A DNA stretch of 64,000 nucleotides from contig JAPPUL010000073.1 in NCBI GenBank assembly GCA_026874595.1, forward strand, positions 829,973-893,972. Direction: 5' to 3'. The stretch is from Sipunculus nudus (taxonomy: Eukaryota > Annelida > Sipuncula > Golfingiida > Sipunculidae). Shown in pieces: positions 9,524 through 18,179 of the stretch (position 1 is the stretch's first letter; each line of letters begins with the position of its first letter). A model generated the notes under the pieces. It did not search any database, was not told where the DNA came from, and saw nothing but the letters and a program-made list of their open reading frames with translations. A program made the translations under genes and the position numbers.

Positions 9524-11140
9524 CTAGTTCTTTAAAAGCTCCATCGCAAAATTACTTGCGGTTGAAACTAGCTTCTTGTCCTTTCCTACTTTATAACTTG
9601 CTTTTTTGTGCTTTGATTTAAGTTTTAGCTCAATATCCTTTATTGTCAGACTCTCTTTTTGCAGAATATCATTAAATTCCTTTACTGCTATCTGTTTTGC
9701 CTTGTGTAACATCATCTGTACTCGAGAATATATATTAACAGCCCCATCCCCACTAGTTTCTATAGAACAGAATATTACATCCGGATAAAGCTCCTGCACT
9801 TTCGATTGTACCCCGTCTGATACTGACGATGAGGGCATACAGCCAAAAGGCTTGACAGATAGTACCATATTTGCATTACGCTTTTTTGAGGCCATTATTA
9901 GTTTACCCACTTCCATATATCCCTCTCCTCCTGATATATCCTTATTATAGAAATTATTCGATGCCTCCTGTAAGTCTTCTATCTTTGTTGGGGTATACTT
10001 TCCATATCTTGCTACTTTCAAATATAATTTGTAATATATTAGTAGTATCTTGTTAAATAAGGTTACGTATCTAAGAAGCTTCTTACTTGCTTTCTTACTC
10101 TCTATACCCCCTCCATCAACCCCTTTTAAGTTAACTCGGCTTTTATGAAAATCAGCTGTCTCCCACAATATATATCTTACCCAATCTACCACCGGCTGAA
10201 TCCGTACCTCTGCTCCCTCACTCTCAAGCCATCTCTTTATCTTATAATTCCCTTCACCCTCCGTTGTCATCGCCCAAAACTCCCCTATCACATTCACCAC
10301 AGGCTTAACTTCTTTATAATCTACATCTATTTTAGAGAATTTCTTTCCAACCTTAGATAAGGCCCGTATAATTGACCTCTTACTCCTAAGGGCATCCCCT
10401 AAAAGCTCCTTTGCCTCTTCTATTACCTTATCTGTATCCCCCTTATTAACTTCGTAGGGCCGTATCTTATAACCTAGCATGTTTACTATATCACCCAGCA
10501 TCATTCCCTTTATAAGCACCTTTAAAAATGCTAGGTTTATATTTATGATTTGTTCCTCGTTTGACTCCCCATCTACTCGTTGTTCAAATATTAATACTCG
10601 AAACCCTTCAAAGCCTGATGCCTTAAGTGCCTGCCTATATTCACTCTCATACATCCCAAAACGACAGGGACCACATGCTCCTGCTGTCAAGAATATATAG
10701 TCTCTCTTTATCTCTTCTACCCCAAGACCACGCTCATCCCTAAGATATTGTAAATACTTTACTAGATTCCCTACCGTGTAATAAGTAGGATTGCATTGCC
10801 CTCGGTTTCCAAATTCTTTCCCGTTCCTTAAAGATTCTCCATCAGGGCAAGATAAACTCTCTACCATATAACCTAATCCATTAAGACCTTCCGCTATTAG
10901 CTTATCTTGTACACCCGTTAGGCTTTCAAGCAATATCTTAGTTTTACTGCGTTCTTTACTATACGCCGGCTTTTCATATGGCTTTGTCCAATGTTTGCTT
11001 TCTTTCTCTTCTATATTTAAATTCTTTCTTTGCTCTTCTTCAAAATCTTTAAGCCGCTCCTTTATCCATTCCTCCTTGCTTTGCTCCTTACTTGGAGCAT
11101 CTCCCTTAACAGGACTTCCCATTTTTTTTATCTTTTCCAT
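9524..11140 (-). CDS. 2-hydroxyacyl-CoA dehydratase-like protein (HgdB-type)
   Basis: This 538-residue protein resembles the C-terminal, HgdB-like half of the large acyl-CoA dehydratase activase-related proteins. Recognisable segments are GACGPCRFGMYESEYR (about 149-164, with a CxxC pair) and KPFGCMPSSSVSDGVQ with ETSGDGAVNIYSRVQ near 430-475. The cysteines could ligate an Fe-S cluster. It has its own AAGGAG site 6 nt before the ATG. It lies downstream of the 1178-residue activase, separated by a G-rich repeat tract. In many anaerobes the two parts are fused, so this looks like a split version. The substrate cannot be read from sequence. Confidence 0.8.
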   Translation of the reverse strand: MEKIKKMGSPVKGDAPSKEQSKEEWIKERLKDFEEEQRKNLNIEEKESKHWTKPYEKPAYSKERSKTKILLESLTGVQDKLIAEGLNGLGYMVESLSCPDGESLRNGKEFGNRGQCNPTYYTVGNLVKYLQYLRDERGLGVEEIKRDYIFLTAGACGPCRFGMYESEYRQALKASGFEGFRVLIFEQRVDGESNEEQIININLAFLKVLIKGMMLGDIVNMLGYKIRPYEVNKGDTDKVIEEAKELLGDALRSKRSIIRALSKVGKKFSKIDVDYKEVKPVVNVIGEFWAMTTEGEGNYKIKRWLESEGAEVRIQPVVDWVRYILWETADFHKSRVNLKGVDGGGIESKKASKKLLRYVTLFNKILLIYYKLYLKVARYGKYTPTKIEDLQEASNNFYNKDISGGEGYMEVGKLIMASKKRNANMVLSVKPFGCMPSSSVSDGVQSKVQELYPDVIFCSIETSGDGAVNIYSRVQMMLHKAKQIAVKEFNDILQKESLTIKDIELKLKSKHKKASYKVGKDKKLVSTASNFAMELLKN

Positions 11141-11178
11141 TTCATTTTTACTCCTTTTACTTTCTCATTATTTTTTCA

Positions 11179-11312
11179 CCTCACTCTCCCCTCACTCTCC
11201 CCTCACTCCCCCCTCACTCTCCCCTCACGTGCCCCCCTCTTGCCCCCCTCTTGCCCCCTCTTGCCCCCTCTTGCCCCCTCTTGCCCCCCTCTCACTCTCC
11301 CCCCACCCCAAT
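11179..11312 (-). repeat. G-rich tandem repeats between activase and dehydratase genes
   Basis: On the coding (minus) strand this spacer is two blocks of low-complexity repeats. One is GGGGGCAAGA-type, about five to six copies, and the other is GAGAGTGAGGG-type, about four copies. There are more than eight runs of at least four G. In an AT-rich chromosome this is extreme, and the RNA or the minus strand could form G-quadruplexes. It lies wholly between the stop of one gene and the start of the next. Confidence 0.9.
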
Positions 11313-11314
11313 TC

Positions 11315-14300
11315 TTATATACATACCCGCTCTTTATCACCTGCCACCGCCCCTTCCCTTACCATCATCTCCCACTCCCTTGCAAGTTCTTCATATTTTC
11401 TATCTAGTAACTCTTTAAGGTCTCCTTCTCGCTCATTATGACGCTTAAGTGTCTCTTCATACTGTTCCAAAAAGTATTTTACTGTTTTAGTTCTTATCTT
11501 TATTGAACCGCTTGGCTTGTTTTCGTCTATATCGTGGAATGTAAAGTGTGGCGTTTTCGTTGCTTCTAGTATATTCTCTATCACTGTGTATATGGGTGCG
11601 TCGTGGCCACATTTGAAGTTACTAAGATCCACAACCACTATGTTTGGATGCCTAGCTGCAAACTTTGCCGCCCATATCTTCATTGAACTGTTTTCTGAAT
11701 AGCAATTCTTCCATACATCTGTTACATCCATTGGGTTATTTATTACTCCAGCTTCTAGATCTTTCTTAAATACTTCTTTTAAAATATCATCTCCCGTTGG
11801 CAGGCTCCTCATCGATAGCACCGGGATCCCTGTAAGTTGCAAGCTTTCAAGTATTCCATGATTTAGTCCTGGATCATTATGATATGGACGCCCTATCATA
11901 AGAATTCCTACTCGTCCGTCGTTACTAAGATTCTCAAGCAGTATTCGCCCCTTCTCTTTCATTAGATCATTAAACTTCTTTAACGCATTTGCTCCTTCTT
12001 TATACGCAAAGTCACTCTCTTCTTCCGTTATGTCTAAGATCTCCTTGAAACTTTCGTATAACTGACTTTGGAATAAATAGGGTTCGCTCATGGCATATGA
12101 CGGATTTACATACTTTATCCCCTTCTCATCAAATACATCTTTCTCCTTTGTAAAAGATGATTTAACTACCTCAGGAGACCCTGATACCACCGGGCATGCC
12201 ATATTGTTTTGCGTATTTACAAGCTGCGTTTGTAAATTTATTATTATCGGGAAAAATATCATGTCTAGCGGCTTATTTGCTCTTGACTTCTTATAAAGCA
12301 AATTATGTATATGTGCATTAGTTACTTTTGATGGAAAGCAAGGATCTACTGAACCCCATTTTGACCCGTGGGACCACAGTTCCTCACTTGTGTAATCTGA
12401 ATATATTATGTTTTCAGAGCGTATGCCAAGTGCCTCAAGATAACTTGTCCAGAATGGGGCTGTTGAATAGCTATTTAGTACCCTAGGTATCCCTATCCTA
12501 AGCTTTTGTCGGGCAAGATAGGCTTTCTTACGGCTTATTTTAACTTCTTCCTCATTCCTAACTCGACCTTCCAAATTGTTTACTCTCTCCGTTGACAAGG
12601 ACTTTTCTTTTATGCCTTCTTCTATATCTGCTTCTATACCCTCTAACGATTCATCACTATAAAGTCTTTTCACATCAAAACTCTTAAACGCCAGCTTCGA
12701 TTCGTAATCTACTAGATTTGGATACTTCTTCTTAAGTTCTATATTATTTGCACTATAAACCTTAAGTGCTTCCTTATTTTCAAACATCCCCTTATCACAC
12801 GAAAACCCTGATATATATCTTACATTAAAACCATTTGGCGTTTTCGTGTCTATAAAAGTTCTCGAACAATTATTTGAACAAAATGTACACTTTGTCTCCT
12901 CAGAGGTTTTTGTCTCATACGTTATCTTTATAACCTCATCAAGCCCTACAAAACTTGTTTTACCACCTTTCTTTTCAACCACTTCTATTGCCTCTATACA
13001 AGCCCCTATTGCTCCTGCCTCTCCTGTATGCGGATGAGTCATAACTTGCGCATTTGGCACCTTCTCCTTTATATAATCTACTTGTGCCTTAACTGCTGCT
13101 AGGTTATATTGTGTGCCACCTTGTAAGACAAACCGAGTCCCATACTTTTGTAAGTTCGGTTCTTGCACCACATATTGCCATATGTTTAACGGAAGCACTA
13201 ACGCAAGTCCTGCCATAAGCTCTTCTTTACTCCATCCTTGCTGTTGAAAGTTTACTTTATCTTGCTCCATAAAAACAGCACATCCATAATTAAATATTGG
13301 CGCTATTTTGGCTTTAAAAGCATAGTCTGCATACTTTCTTATGTCTATACCAAACTGCTGGGCCATGCTTTGAAGAAAATATCCATTGCCGGCTGAGCAC
13401 TGTGTGTTTAACTTAAAATCCTTAACTCGTCCATGCTCCATGAATAAAACCTTTATATCCTGCCCGCCAACATCAACTATTACATCTACTTCTCCAAAAT
13501 AATGCACTGACGACTTCATGTGGGCTACCGTCTCAACCAAATTTACATCGCACAACATCGTCTTTTCTAATACATCTGCTGCATAACCTGTTGCCCCAAA
13601 ACCCTTTATCTCAAGCTTACACCCCTCCCCCTCTACCTCCTTTGAAAGCTGTTTTAATATTTGCTTTGTGTCCTCTATCGGATTGCCGTTTGACAGCTGG
13701 TATACCTTACTTATTATCTCCTTATCTTTATTCATTAATACCGCTTTTGTTGACGTTGAACCCCCATCAAGCCCTATATATCCCTCTACTACTTCTCCCC
13801 TCCTATAATTATAGCCCCTGAACTTTGGTATCTCGTATTCTTCTATAAATGTCTTATACTCCGCTGCATTTCCTACTAACCCAGGCGCCGCACCTCCTTG
13901 CATAAGCCTATCTTGTCGCCCTTTTTCTATATATTCTCTCAACTCCGTTAATCCCTTATTTCTACCTACTTCTTCCTTCTCACCAAGCCCATATACTCCA
14001 CATCCATACGCTGCGTAATATTGCGAGTTCTCAGGCACTATCACTAACTCATCCATAACATCTGCTAATAATCGACCCCCATCTATTGTCTTCGGCACCC
14101 ACTTCCTCTCTTCCCATACTTCCTTTATCCGCTGTTGCCACCCTTCAAGCAGGAATTTTAAAAACGTATTTGGACCCCCAAGCAATACCACCTTGTCCCT
14201 AAGAAGATTCCCACGCATCAATACACTTAAGTTTTGGCGGATTATTGCATCCGCCAACGATATCATTATATCTTCCGCTGGGATACTCGCTTTTAATAAA

Positions 14301-14851
14301 TTTACAACGTCTGTTTCTGCAAATACACCGCATTTTGCCGCTATACTATGTAACTTTGTATCATCAAAATGTATCTTGGAAAGCTCCTCGTTACTTATTC
14401 CCACCTTCGCAACTATCTTATCTATTGTCGCTCCCGTCCCGCCTGCACATTTGTCATTCATACTCGCAAACAATTGCCGCTTCTTTGTCTTTGGATCCTC
14501 CTTCCATATCACCACTTTTGCATCTTGTCCCCCAAGCTCTATTACAGACCCCGCATCCTCCCCATGCAACTCCTCTACTGCCATTATCACCGCATTTACC
14601 TCTTGCACAAATCGTCCCCCTATATAAGGCGATACCGTCCCTCCCCCGCTGCCAGTTACAAATATTCTAAGATCTTCACATACTTCTTCTTTTATCTTTT
14701 CTAGAAACTCAAGCACAAGCTCTGCCTGACGCGTCTCATGCCGCTTATAATCCTTCCACAATATCTCTTTATCTTTATTCATAACAACGCATTTTACCGT
14801 CGTAGAACCAACATCAAGCCCCACTATCGCTTCCTCTATCCTTTTTTCCAT
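11315..14851 (-). CDS. Double BadF/HgdC-type activase with DUF2229 domain
   Basis: This 1178-residue protein has two ASKHA ATPase domains of the BcrA/BadF/HgdC type. Domain 1 (1-280) has GLDVGSTTVKCVVMNKDKE, ELGGQDAKVV and NDKCAGGTGATI. Domain 2 (about 355-620) has GLDGGSTSTKAVLMNKDKE, DVGGQDIKVL and TQCSAGNGYF. A CTFCSNNCSRTF cysteine cluster near 665 follows, then a DUF2229 region (about 790-1010) with LRIGIPRVLNSYSTAPFWTS and GSVDPCFPSKVTN. Such proteins use ATP to drive an electron into a dehydratase-like partner, via a [4Fe-4S] cluster held by the activase dimer. The 538-residue gene downstream is the obvious partner. A TetR gene precedes it. The physiological substrate is unknown. Confidence 0.88.
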   Translation of the reverse strand: MEKRIEEAIVGLDVGSTTVKCVVMNKDKEILWKDYKRHETRQAELVLEFLEKIKEEVCEDLRIFVTGSGGGTVSPYIGGRFVQEVNAVIMAVEELHGEDAGSVIELGGQDAKVVIWKEDPKTKKRQLFASMNDKCAGGTGATIDKIVAKVGISNEELSKIHFDDTKLHSIAAKCGVFAETDVVNLLKASIPAEDIMISLADAIIRQNLSVLMRGNLLRDKVVLLGGPNTFLKFLLEGWQQRIKEVWEERKWVPKTIDGGRLLADVMDELVIVPENSQYYAAYGCGVYGLGEKEEVGRNKGLTELREYIEKGRQDRLMQGGAAPGLVGNAAEYKTFIEEYEIPKFRGYNYRRGEVVEGYIGLDGGSTSTKAVLMNKDKEIISKVYQLSNGNPIEDTKQILKQLSKEVEGEGCKLEIKGFGATGYAADVLEKTMLCDVNLVETVAHMKSSVHYFGEVDVIVDVGGQDIKVLFMEHGRVKDFKLNTQCSAGNGYFLQSMAQQFGIDIRKYADYAFKAKIAPIFNYGCAVFMEQDKVNFQQQGWSKEELMAGLALVLPLNIWQYVVQEPNLQKYGTRFVLQGGTQYNLAAVKAQVDYIKEKVPNAQVMTHPHTGEAGAIGACIEAIEVVEKKGGKTSFVGLDEVIKITYETKTSEETKCTFCSNNCSRTFIDTKTPNGFNVRYISGFSCDKGMFENKEALKVYSANNIELKKKYPNLVDYESKLAFKSFDVKRLYSDESLEGIEADIEEGIKEKSLSTERVNNLEGRVRNEEEVKISRKKAYLARQKLRIGIPRVLNSYSTAPFWTSYLEALGIRSENIIYSDYTSEELWSHGSKWGSVDPCFPSKVTNAHIHNLLYKKSRANKPLDMIFFPIIINLQTQLVNTQNNMACPVVSGSPEVVKSSFTKEKDVFDEKGIKYVNPSYAMSEPYLFQSQLYESFKEILDITEEESDFAYKEGANALKKFNDLMKEKGRILLENLSNDGRVGILMIGRPYHNDPGLNHGILESLQLTGIPVLSMRSLPTGDDILKEVFKKDLEAGVINNPMDVTDVWKNCYSENSSMKIWAAKFAARHPNIVVVDLSNFKCGHDAPIYTVIENILEATKTPHFTFHDIDENKPSGSIKIRTKTVKYFLEQYEETLKRHNEREGDLKELLDRKYEELAREWEMMVREGAVAGDKERVCI

Positions 14852-14897
14852 ATATACTTTACTTCCTTAAATTCTTATTTTTTTTTAAAACTCTTCT

Positions 14898-14947
14898 CCC
14901 ACACCCCTACACCTCCCACACCCCTACACCCCTACACCCCCACACCC
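14898..14947 (-). repeat. Telomere-like GGGGTGT repeat in the activase leader
   Basis: On the coding strand there are seven runs of three or more G within 50 nt, spaced by TGT, TGTA or AGGTGT. That matches the G3+N1-7 pattern expected of a G-quadruplex. It lies between the TetR stop and the activase start, about 45 nt before the ATG. Confidence 0.9.
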
Positions 14948-14986
14948 TAACATCAATACCACCATAATTCTTTAATAAAGATTATT

Positions 14987-15604
14987 CTATGTAATCCTCT
15001 TCTCTTTTCCCTCTCCCCTCTCCTGCCATAATCCACGTAAGGCAAAGTCTATAAATCCATTTATGACATCTTCTCTCTCTTTCGCTGACACTATGTTCTC
15101 ATCTATTATATGCAGCGCAAGCTCCTTTATCACTCCCAATAAGCTTAATGATACATAATATGTGTTACACTCCCTTAGTAGCTTAAGCTCTATCCCTTCT
15201 CTTAACGCTTTGTCTATCATCATTACACCTTCTTTATAAAAAAACGATATCTTCTCATCTGCTCCATCATCTATCCCATAGGCATAGTTTAATATAAGCT
15301 TTGTCAAATACCGACGTTTATAAAAAACTTCTACCAAATCAGCCATATTTCGTCTTATCTGGTATATAGCACTGTCTTTACTCGCTAAGTCTATCTTCCT
15401 TATTGCTCTATCCACCGATGAAAAAAAACTATCCAAAAGTTCACAAAATATCTCCTTCTTACCTCCATAATAAGTATATAACGCCCCCCGAGATATTCCC
15501 GCCTCCTTTGCTATCATTCCCACTGAAGTGTTCATAAAACCATACCTGGAAAACAACTTCTCTGCACTCTCTAATATATTTCGCTTCTGCTTAAGTCCTA
15601 CCAT
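14987..15604 (-). CDS. TetR/AcrR family transcriptional regulator
   Basis: This 205-residue regulator starts with a TetR-type helix-turn-helix: ILESAEKLFSRYGF, then TSVGMIAKEAGISRGALYTY and YGGKKEIFCELL in residues 10-58. A helical ligand-binding C-terminal domain follows, of normal family length. It is the first gene of the activase/dehydratase operon. The perfect sigma-70 promoter at 15748-15776 and the 21-bp imperfect palindrome at 15721-15741 fit autoregulation of the whole operon. TetR genes next to HgdC-type activases are common in anaerobes; the ligand is probably an acyl-CoA or related metabolite, but this is inference. Confidence 0.9.
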   Translation of the reverse strand: MVGLKQKRNILESAEKLFSRYGFMNTSVGMIAKEAGISRGALYTYYGGKKEIFCELLDSFFSSVDRAIRKIDLASKDSAIYQIRRNMADLVEVFYKRRYLTKLILNYAYGIDDGADEKISFFYKEGVMMIDKALREGIELKLLRECNTYYVSLSLLGVIKELALHIIDENIVSAKEREDVINGFIDFALRGLWQERGEGKEKRIT

Positions 15605-15720
15605 GTTTTTCTACATCCCTCTTTTTTACCTTTTTCTCTATCGCTTTCTTTTATCCTTTATTCCTATCCTTTATCCTAAACTATTTTAAAACGTCTAGTC
15701 TAATCTTTATACCCAATATG

Positions 15721-15741
15721 GAATATCCGACACGAACATTC
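15721..15741. promoter_or_regulatory. Candidate TetR operator (21-bp imperfect palindrome)
   Basis: The sequence between 15721 and 15741 starts with GAAT and ends with ATTC. Thirteen of its 21 positions match its own reverse complement, including inner CG pairs. It overlaps the expected transcription start of the promoter at 15748-15776. That is the usual place for a repressor that blocks its own promoter. Confidence 0.5.
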
Positions 15742-15747
15742 ACGGGA

Positions 15748-15776
15748 ATTATAATATAAGCTTTACACATTGTCAA
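15748..15776 (-). promoter_or_regulatory. Consensus sigma-70 promoter for the TetR-activase operon
   Basis: Reading the minus strand, TTGACA (15776-15771), a 17-nt spacer and TATAAT (15753-15748) form a perfect consensus promoter. Transcription would start near 15741, leaving a leader of about 137 nt before the TetR ATG. Confidence 0.85.
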
Positions 15777-15952
15777 CTTTTTTTATACTTTTTAAATATT
15801 TCATATCTATCTTAACATGCTTATAATAAGCCATTTACACATCTACAATATTCGTTAGCCTGAACACTGTGTCTAGTTTTTAATAGCTTTATAACTTCAC
15901 ATTTATAGCTTCACAAAAGAAAAACTTTTTATAAATCCGTATATTATTTATT

Positions 15953-15981
15953 TTGACAACGTTACTTTTAGATATTATTAT
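15953..15981 (+). promoter_or_regulatory. Sigma-70 promoter for the glycosyltransferase
   Basis: TTGACA at 15953-15958, a 17-nt spacer and TATTAT at 15976-15981. The start codon follows about 32 nt after the -10 box. It is divergent from the TetR promoter in the same 410-bp intergenic region. Confidence 0.75.
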
Positions 15982-16013
15982 CTATCTAAGTTTTGTATAC
16001 GGAGTAGTCTATT

Positions 16014-17108
16014 TTGAACGTTTTGCTTATAAACTATGAGTTCCCTCCATTAGGCGGAGGTGCAAGTAATGCAACTTATAATATTGCAAAATGTATGAGC
16101 GAATATAATCACAATATTTTTATCTTATCTTCTTTATTCAAAGGCCTTAAACCTTTTGAGTCAATACATAATGACAAAATAAAAATTATTCGTATCCCGG
16201 TCTTTAGAAAATATAAAGAAGCTTCATCTTTAATCGAACTTCTACTCTTTACCATAAAAAGCCCGTTTTATGCTATAAAAATCACTCGGCAGTTTAATAT
16301 CACAAATACCATCGCTTTCTTTAGCATCCCATGCGGTATCCCTGCTCTTATATTAAAAGCTATTTACAAAATCCCTTATGTTATTTCTCTACGTGGTGCT
16401 GATGTTCCAGGATTTGTCGAACGTAGAATCTCAGTACTTCACACTTTTTTAAAACCTTTAACAAAACTTATTTGGAGAAAAGCTACTCATGTCATCGCCA
16501 ATAGCAACGGGCTTAGAAACCTTGCTCTTAAAACTTTATCCAAGAATATTACAATAGGTATTATCCCAAACGGTATTGACTCCAATTTTTATACACCAAA
16601 TATAAAAACTCAAAAAGACAACCAAAAAAAAACATATATTAAATTATTATTTGTAGGACGCTTTTCTAAGCAAAAGGGTTGGCATACTTTAATTGAACTT
16701 ATTGATATTTTAAGGCACAAGATAAATTTTAAACTACATCTAGTTGGCGATGGGCCCGATAAAAAACATTTTGAAACCAAGATCCAAAAACAAGGGCTTA
16801 AAGACTTTGTTTCATATTCTGGTTGGCTTTCTAAGGAAGATTTAGCAAAAGAATATAAAAAACATGATATTTTAACTATTCCATCACTTTCTGAGGGCAT
16901 GCCAAATGCTGTCTCAGAGGCTATGGCTTCTGGTCTTGCTATTGTTGCAAGTAAAATAAGCGGCAGTGAGGAACTTGTTATTGACGGCTACAACGGTTTC
17001 CTTTATGAGCTTGGTGATACTAAATCATTTGCTGATAAGATAATTAACATATATAAAAAACGACTCTTTAAACAAAGTGAAACTAAATACAAATATTGCT
17101 TACGATAA
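16014..17108 (+). CDS. Glycosyltransferase family 4 protein
   Basis: This 364-residue protein has the GT-B fold pattern of GT4 retaining transferases. The N-terminal start is VLLINYEFPPLGGGASNATY. The donor-binding C-terminal domain has FVGRFSKQKGW (about 214-224), LVGDGPDK (about 242-249) and the EGMPNAVSEAMASGLAIVAS signature (about 295-314). It probably adds a sugar from a nucleotide-sugar donor to an envelope glycan. The start is TTG with GGAG 9 nt upstream. The usual C-terminal helix seems cut short, ending in a basic stretch. It stands alone, with no other glycan gene adjacent. Confidence 0.9.
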   Translation: MNVLLINYEFPPLGGGASNATYNIAKCMSEYNHNIFILSSLFKGLKPFESIHNDKIKIIRIPVFRKYKEASSLIELLLFTIKSPFYAIKITRQFNITNTIAFFSIPCGIPALILKAIYKIPYVISLRGADVPGFVERRISVLHTFLKPLTKLIWRKATHVIANSNGLRNLALKTLSKNITIGIIPNGIDSNFYTPNIKTQKDNQKKTYIKLLFVGRFSKQKGWHTLIELIDILRHKINFKLHLVGDGPDKKHFETKIQKQGLKDFVSYSGWLSKEDLAKEYKKHDILTIPSLSEGMPNAVSEAMASGLAIVASKISGSEELVIDGYNGFLYELGDTKSFADKIINIYKKRLFKQSETKYKYCLR

Positions 17109-17215
17109 ATATTCTTGAGACAGCACTACATTAGATTATATTTAACTACTTAAATAGTGGTTAATATATCTTTTTATGTGGTTTATAAAATACATAAAAT
17201 TAATAAAACGTTTTT

Positions 17216-17260
17216 ATCTATAAAAGATCTATAAAAAAAGATCTATAAAAAAGATCTATA
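17216..17260. repeat. Short tandem repeat atctataaaa(a)g, 4 copies
   Basis: Copies start at 17216, 17227, 17241 and 17254, with spacings of 11, 14 and 13 bp. They run up to the start of the LamG lipoprotein gene, which has no clear ribosome-binding site. Confidence 0.85.
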
Positions 17261-17277
17261 AAAACATGTGTAATTCT

Positions 17278-18123
17278 ATGAAACTATTAATACCTTTACT
17301 CGCAATTCTAATAAGCCTTACTTTTTGTAATAATCAAAAATCAGCTGTAGTTGAGGCAACATTAAAAAAACCTGCTGCTTTGGAAGTTGATGATCCTTCG
17401 TTTAACAGGAAAACAGGTGAATTTATTGCTGATAAGCACACTTTGGCTTTATGGCATTTTGATGAGGGACGTGAAGAATTCTTTTTTGACGAAACAAAAT
17501 ATGAGCATGATGGTGTTACAATTCGTCCATCTTGGTCTAGCAGCGGTATTGTTGGGACGGCATTTGAATCTTTTGCCAATAGTAAGACTGATGTTGAGGA
17601 TGAGCGGCTTTTTCTGTCTCCTGAATATGCTGTTACTATAGAAGGATGGTTTTATATACACATATTTCAAAACTCACGCTTGCCTGCACTCGTTGGAAAG
17701 CTTACAAACGAAAAAGGAAATGGACTCCCAAATTATTTACTATGGCTTATAAACTCACAGCATGACAAGTTCCCTAAGCATAATCTTATATTCGGTATAA
17801 CCAATCAGAGTACTAGCCAGACTGAATGGTTGGACTCTAAGGTATATTGGAAAAAAAATATCGCCGGAGCATGGAAATATATTGCAGCTACTTATAATGG
17901 CGAGTATATGAAAGTTTATATTGATGGCGAGCTTAAGGCCTCTAAACAGATTAAAAAAGGAACCAAAATGAAAATAAATAACTTGCCATTACATATAGGC
18001 TATGCCCCTCTATATGGTGGGACTGATACTGTTATTGACGAACTTAGAATTTCTGAGGTTGCAAGAAGTGCTAAAGCCATTAAAACATACTGGGATATTG
18101 CTTCTAAAATAGTTAGAAGATAA
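17278..18123 (+). CDS. LamG/concanavalin-like lipoprotein
   Basis: This 281-residue protein has a signal peptide ending in ISLTFC, a loose lipobox with Cys17, so it is probably a lipoprotein. A single LamG-like jelly-roll domain spans about 45-280. It contains LALWHFDEG, VTIEGWFYI, WKYIAATYNGEYMKVYIDGE and DTVIDELRIS, the typical strand pattern of this fold. These domains bind carbohydrates or other surface ligands. I chose the second ATG (17278) because it begins directly with the signal sequence; the ATG at 17266 would add four residues. The gene follows four short tandem repeats and is monocistronic as far as visible. Confidence 0.8.
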   Translation: MKLLIPLLAILISLTFCNNQKSAVVEATLKKPAALEVDDPSFNRKTGEFIADKHTLALWHFDEGREEFFFDETKYEHDGVTIRPSWSSSGIVGTAFESFANSKTDVEDERLFLSPEYAVTIEGWFYIHIFQNSRLPALVGKLTNEKGNGLPNYLLWLINSQHDKFPKHNLIFGITNQSTSQTEWLDSKVYWKKNIAGAWKYIAATYNGEYMKVYIDGELKASKQIKKGTKMKINNLPLHIGYAPLYGGTDTVIDELRISEVARSAKAIKTYWDIASKIVRR

Positions 18124-18179
18124 TTATCATATACTTAATTACTTAATCTATAAACACTTAACCTTTGTACTTTTCTTAA

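Noticed and set aside
10995-11441. Pro/Ser/Leu-rich plus-strand frames over the G-rich tract
   Set aside because: They are antisense shadows of the activase and dehydratase genes and the C-rich repeat, with no ribosome-binding site or family.
14898-14947. True telomere or linear replicon end
   Set aside because: Coding genes continue on both sides in normal operon order, so this is an internal repeat.
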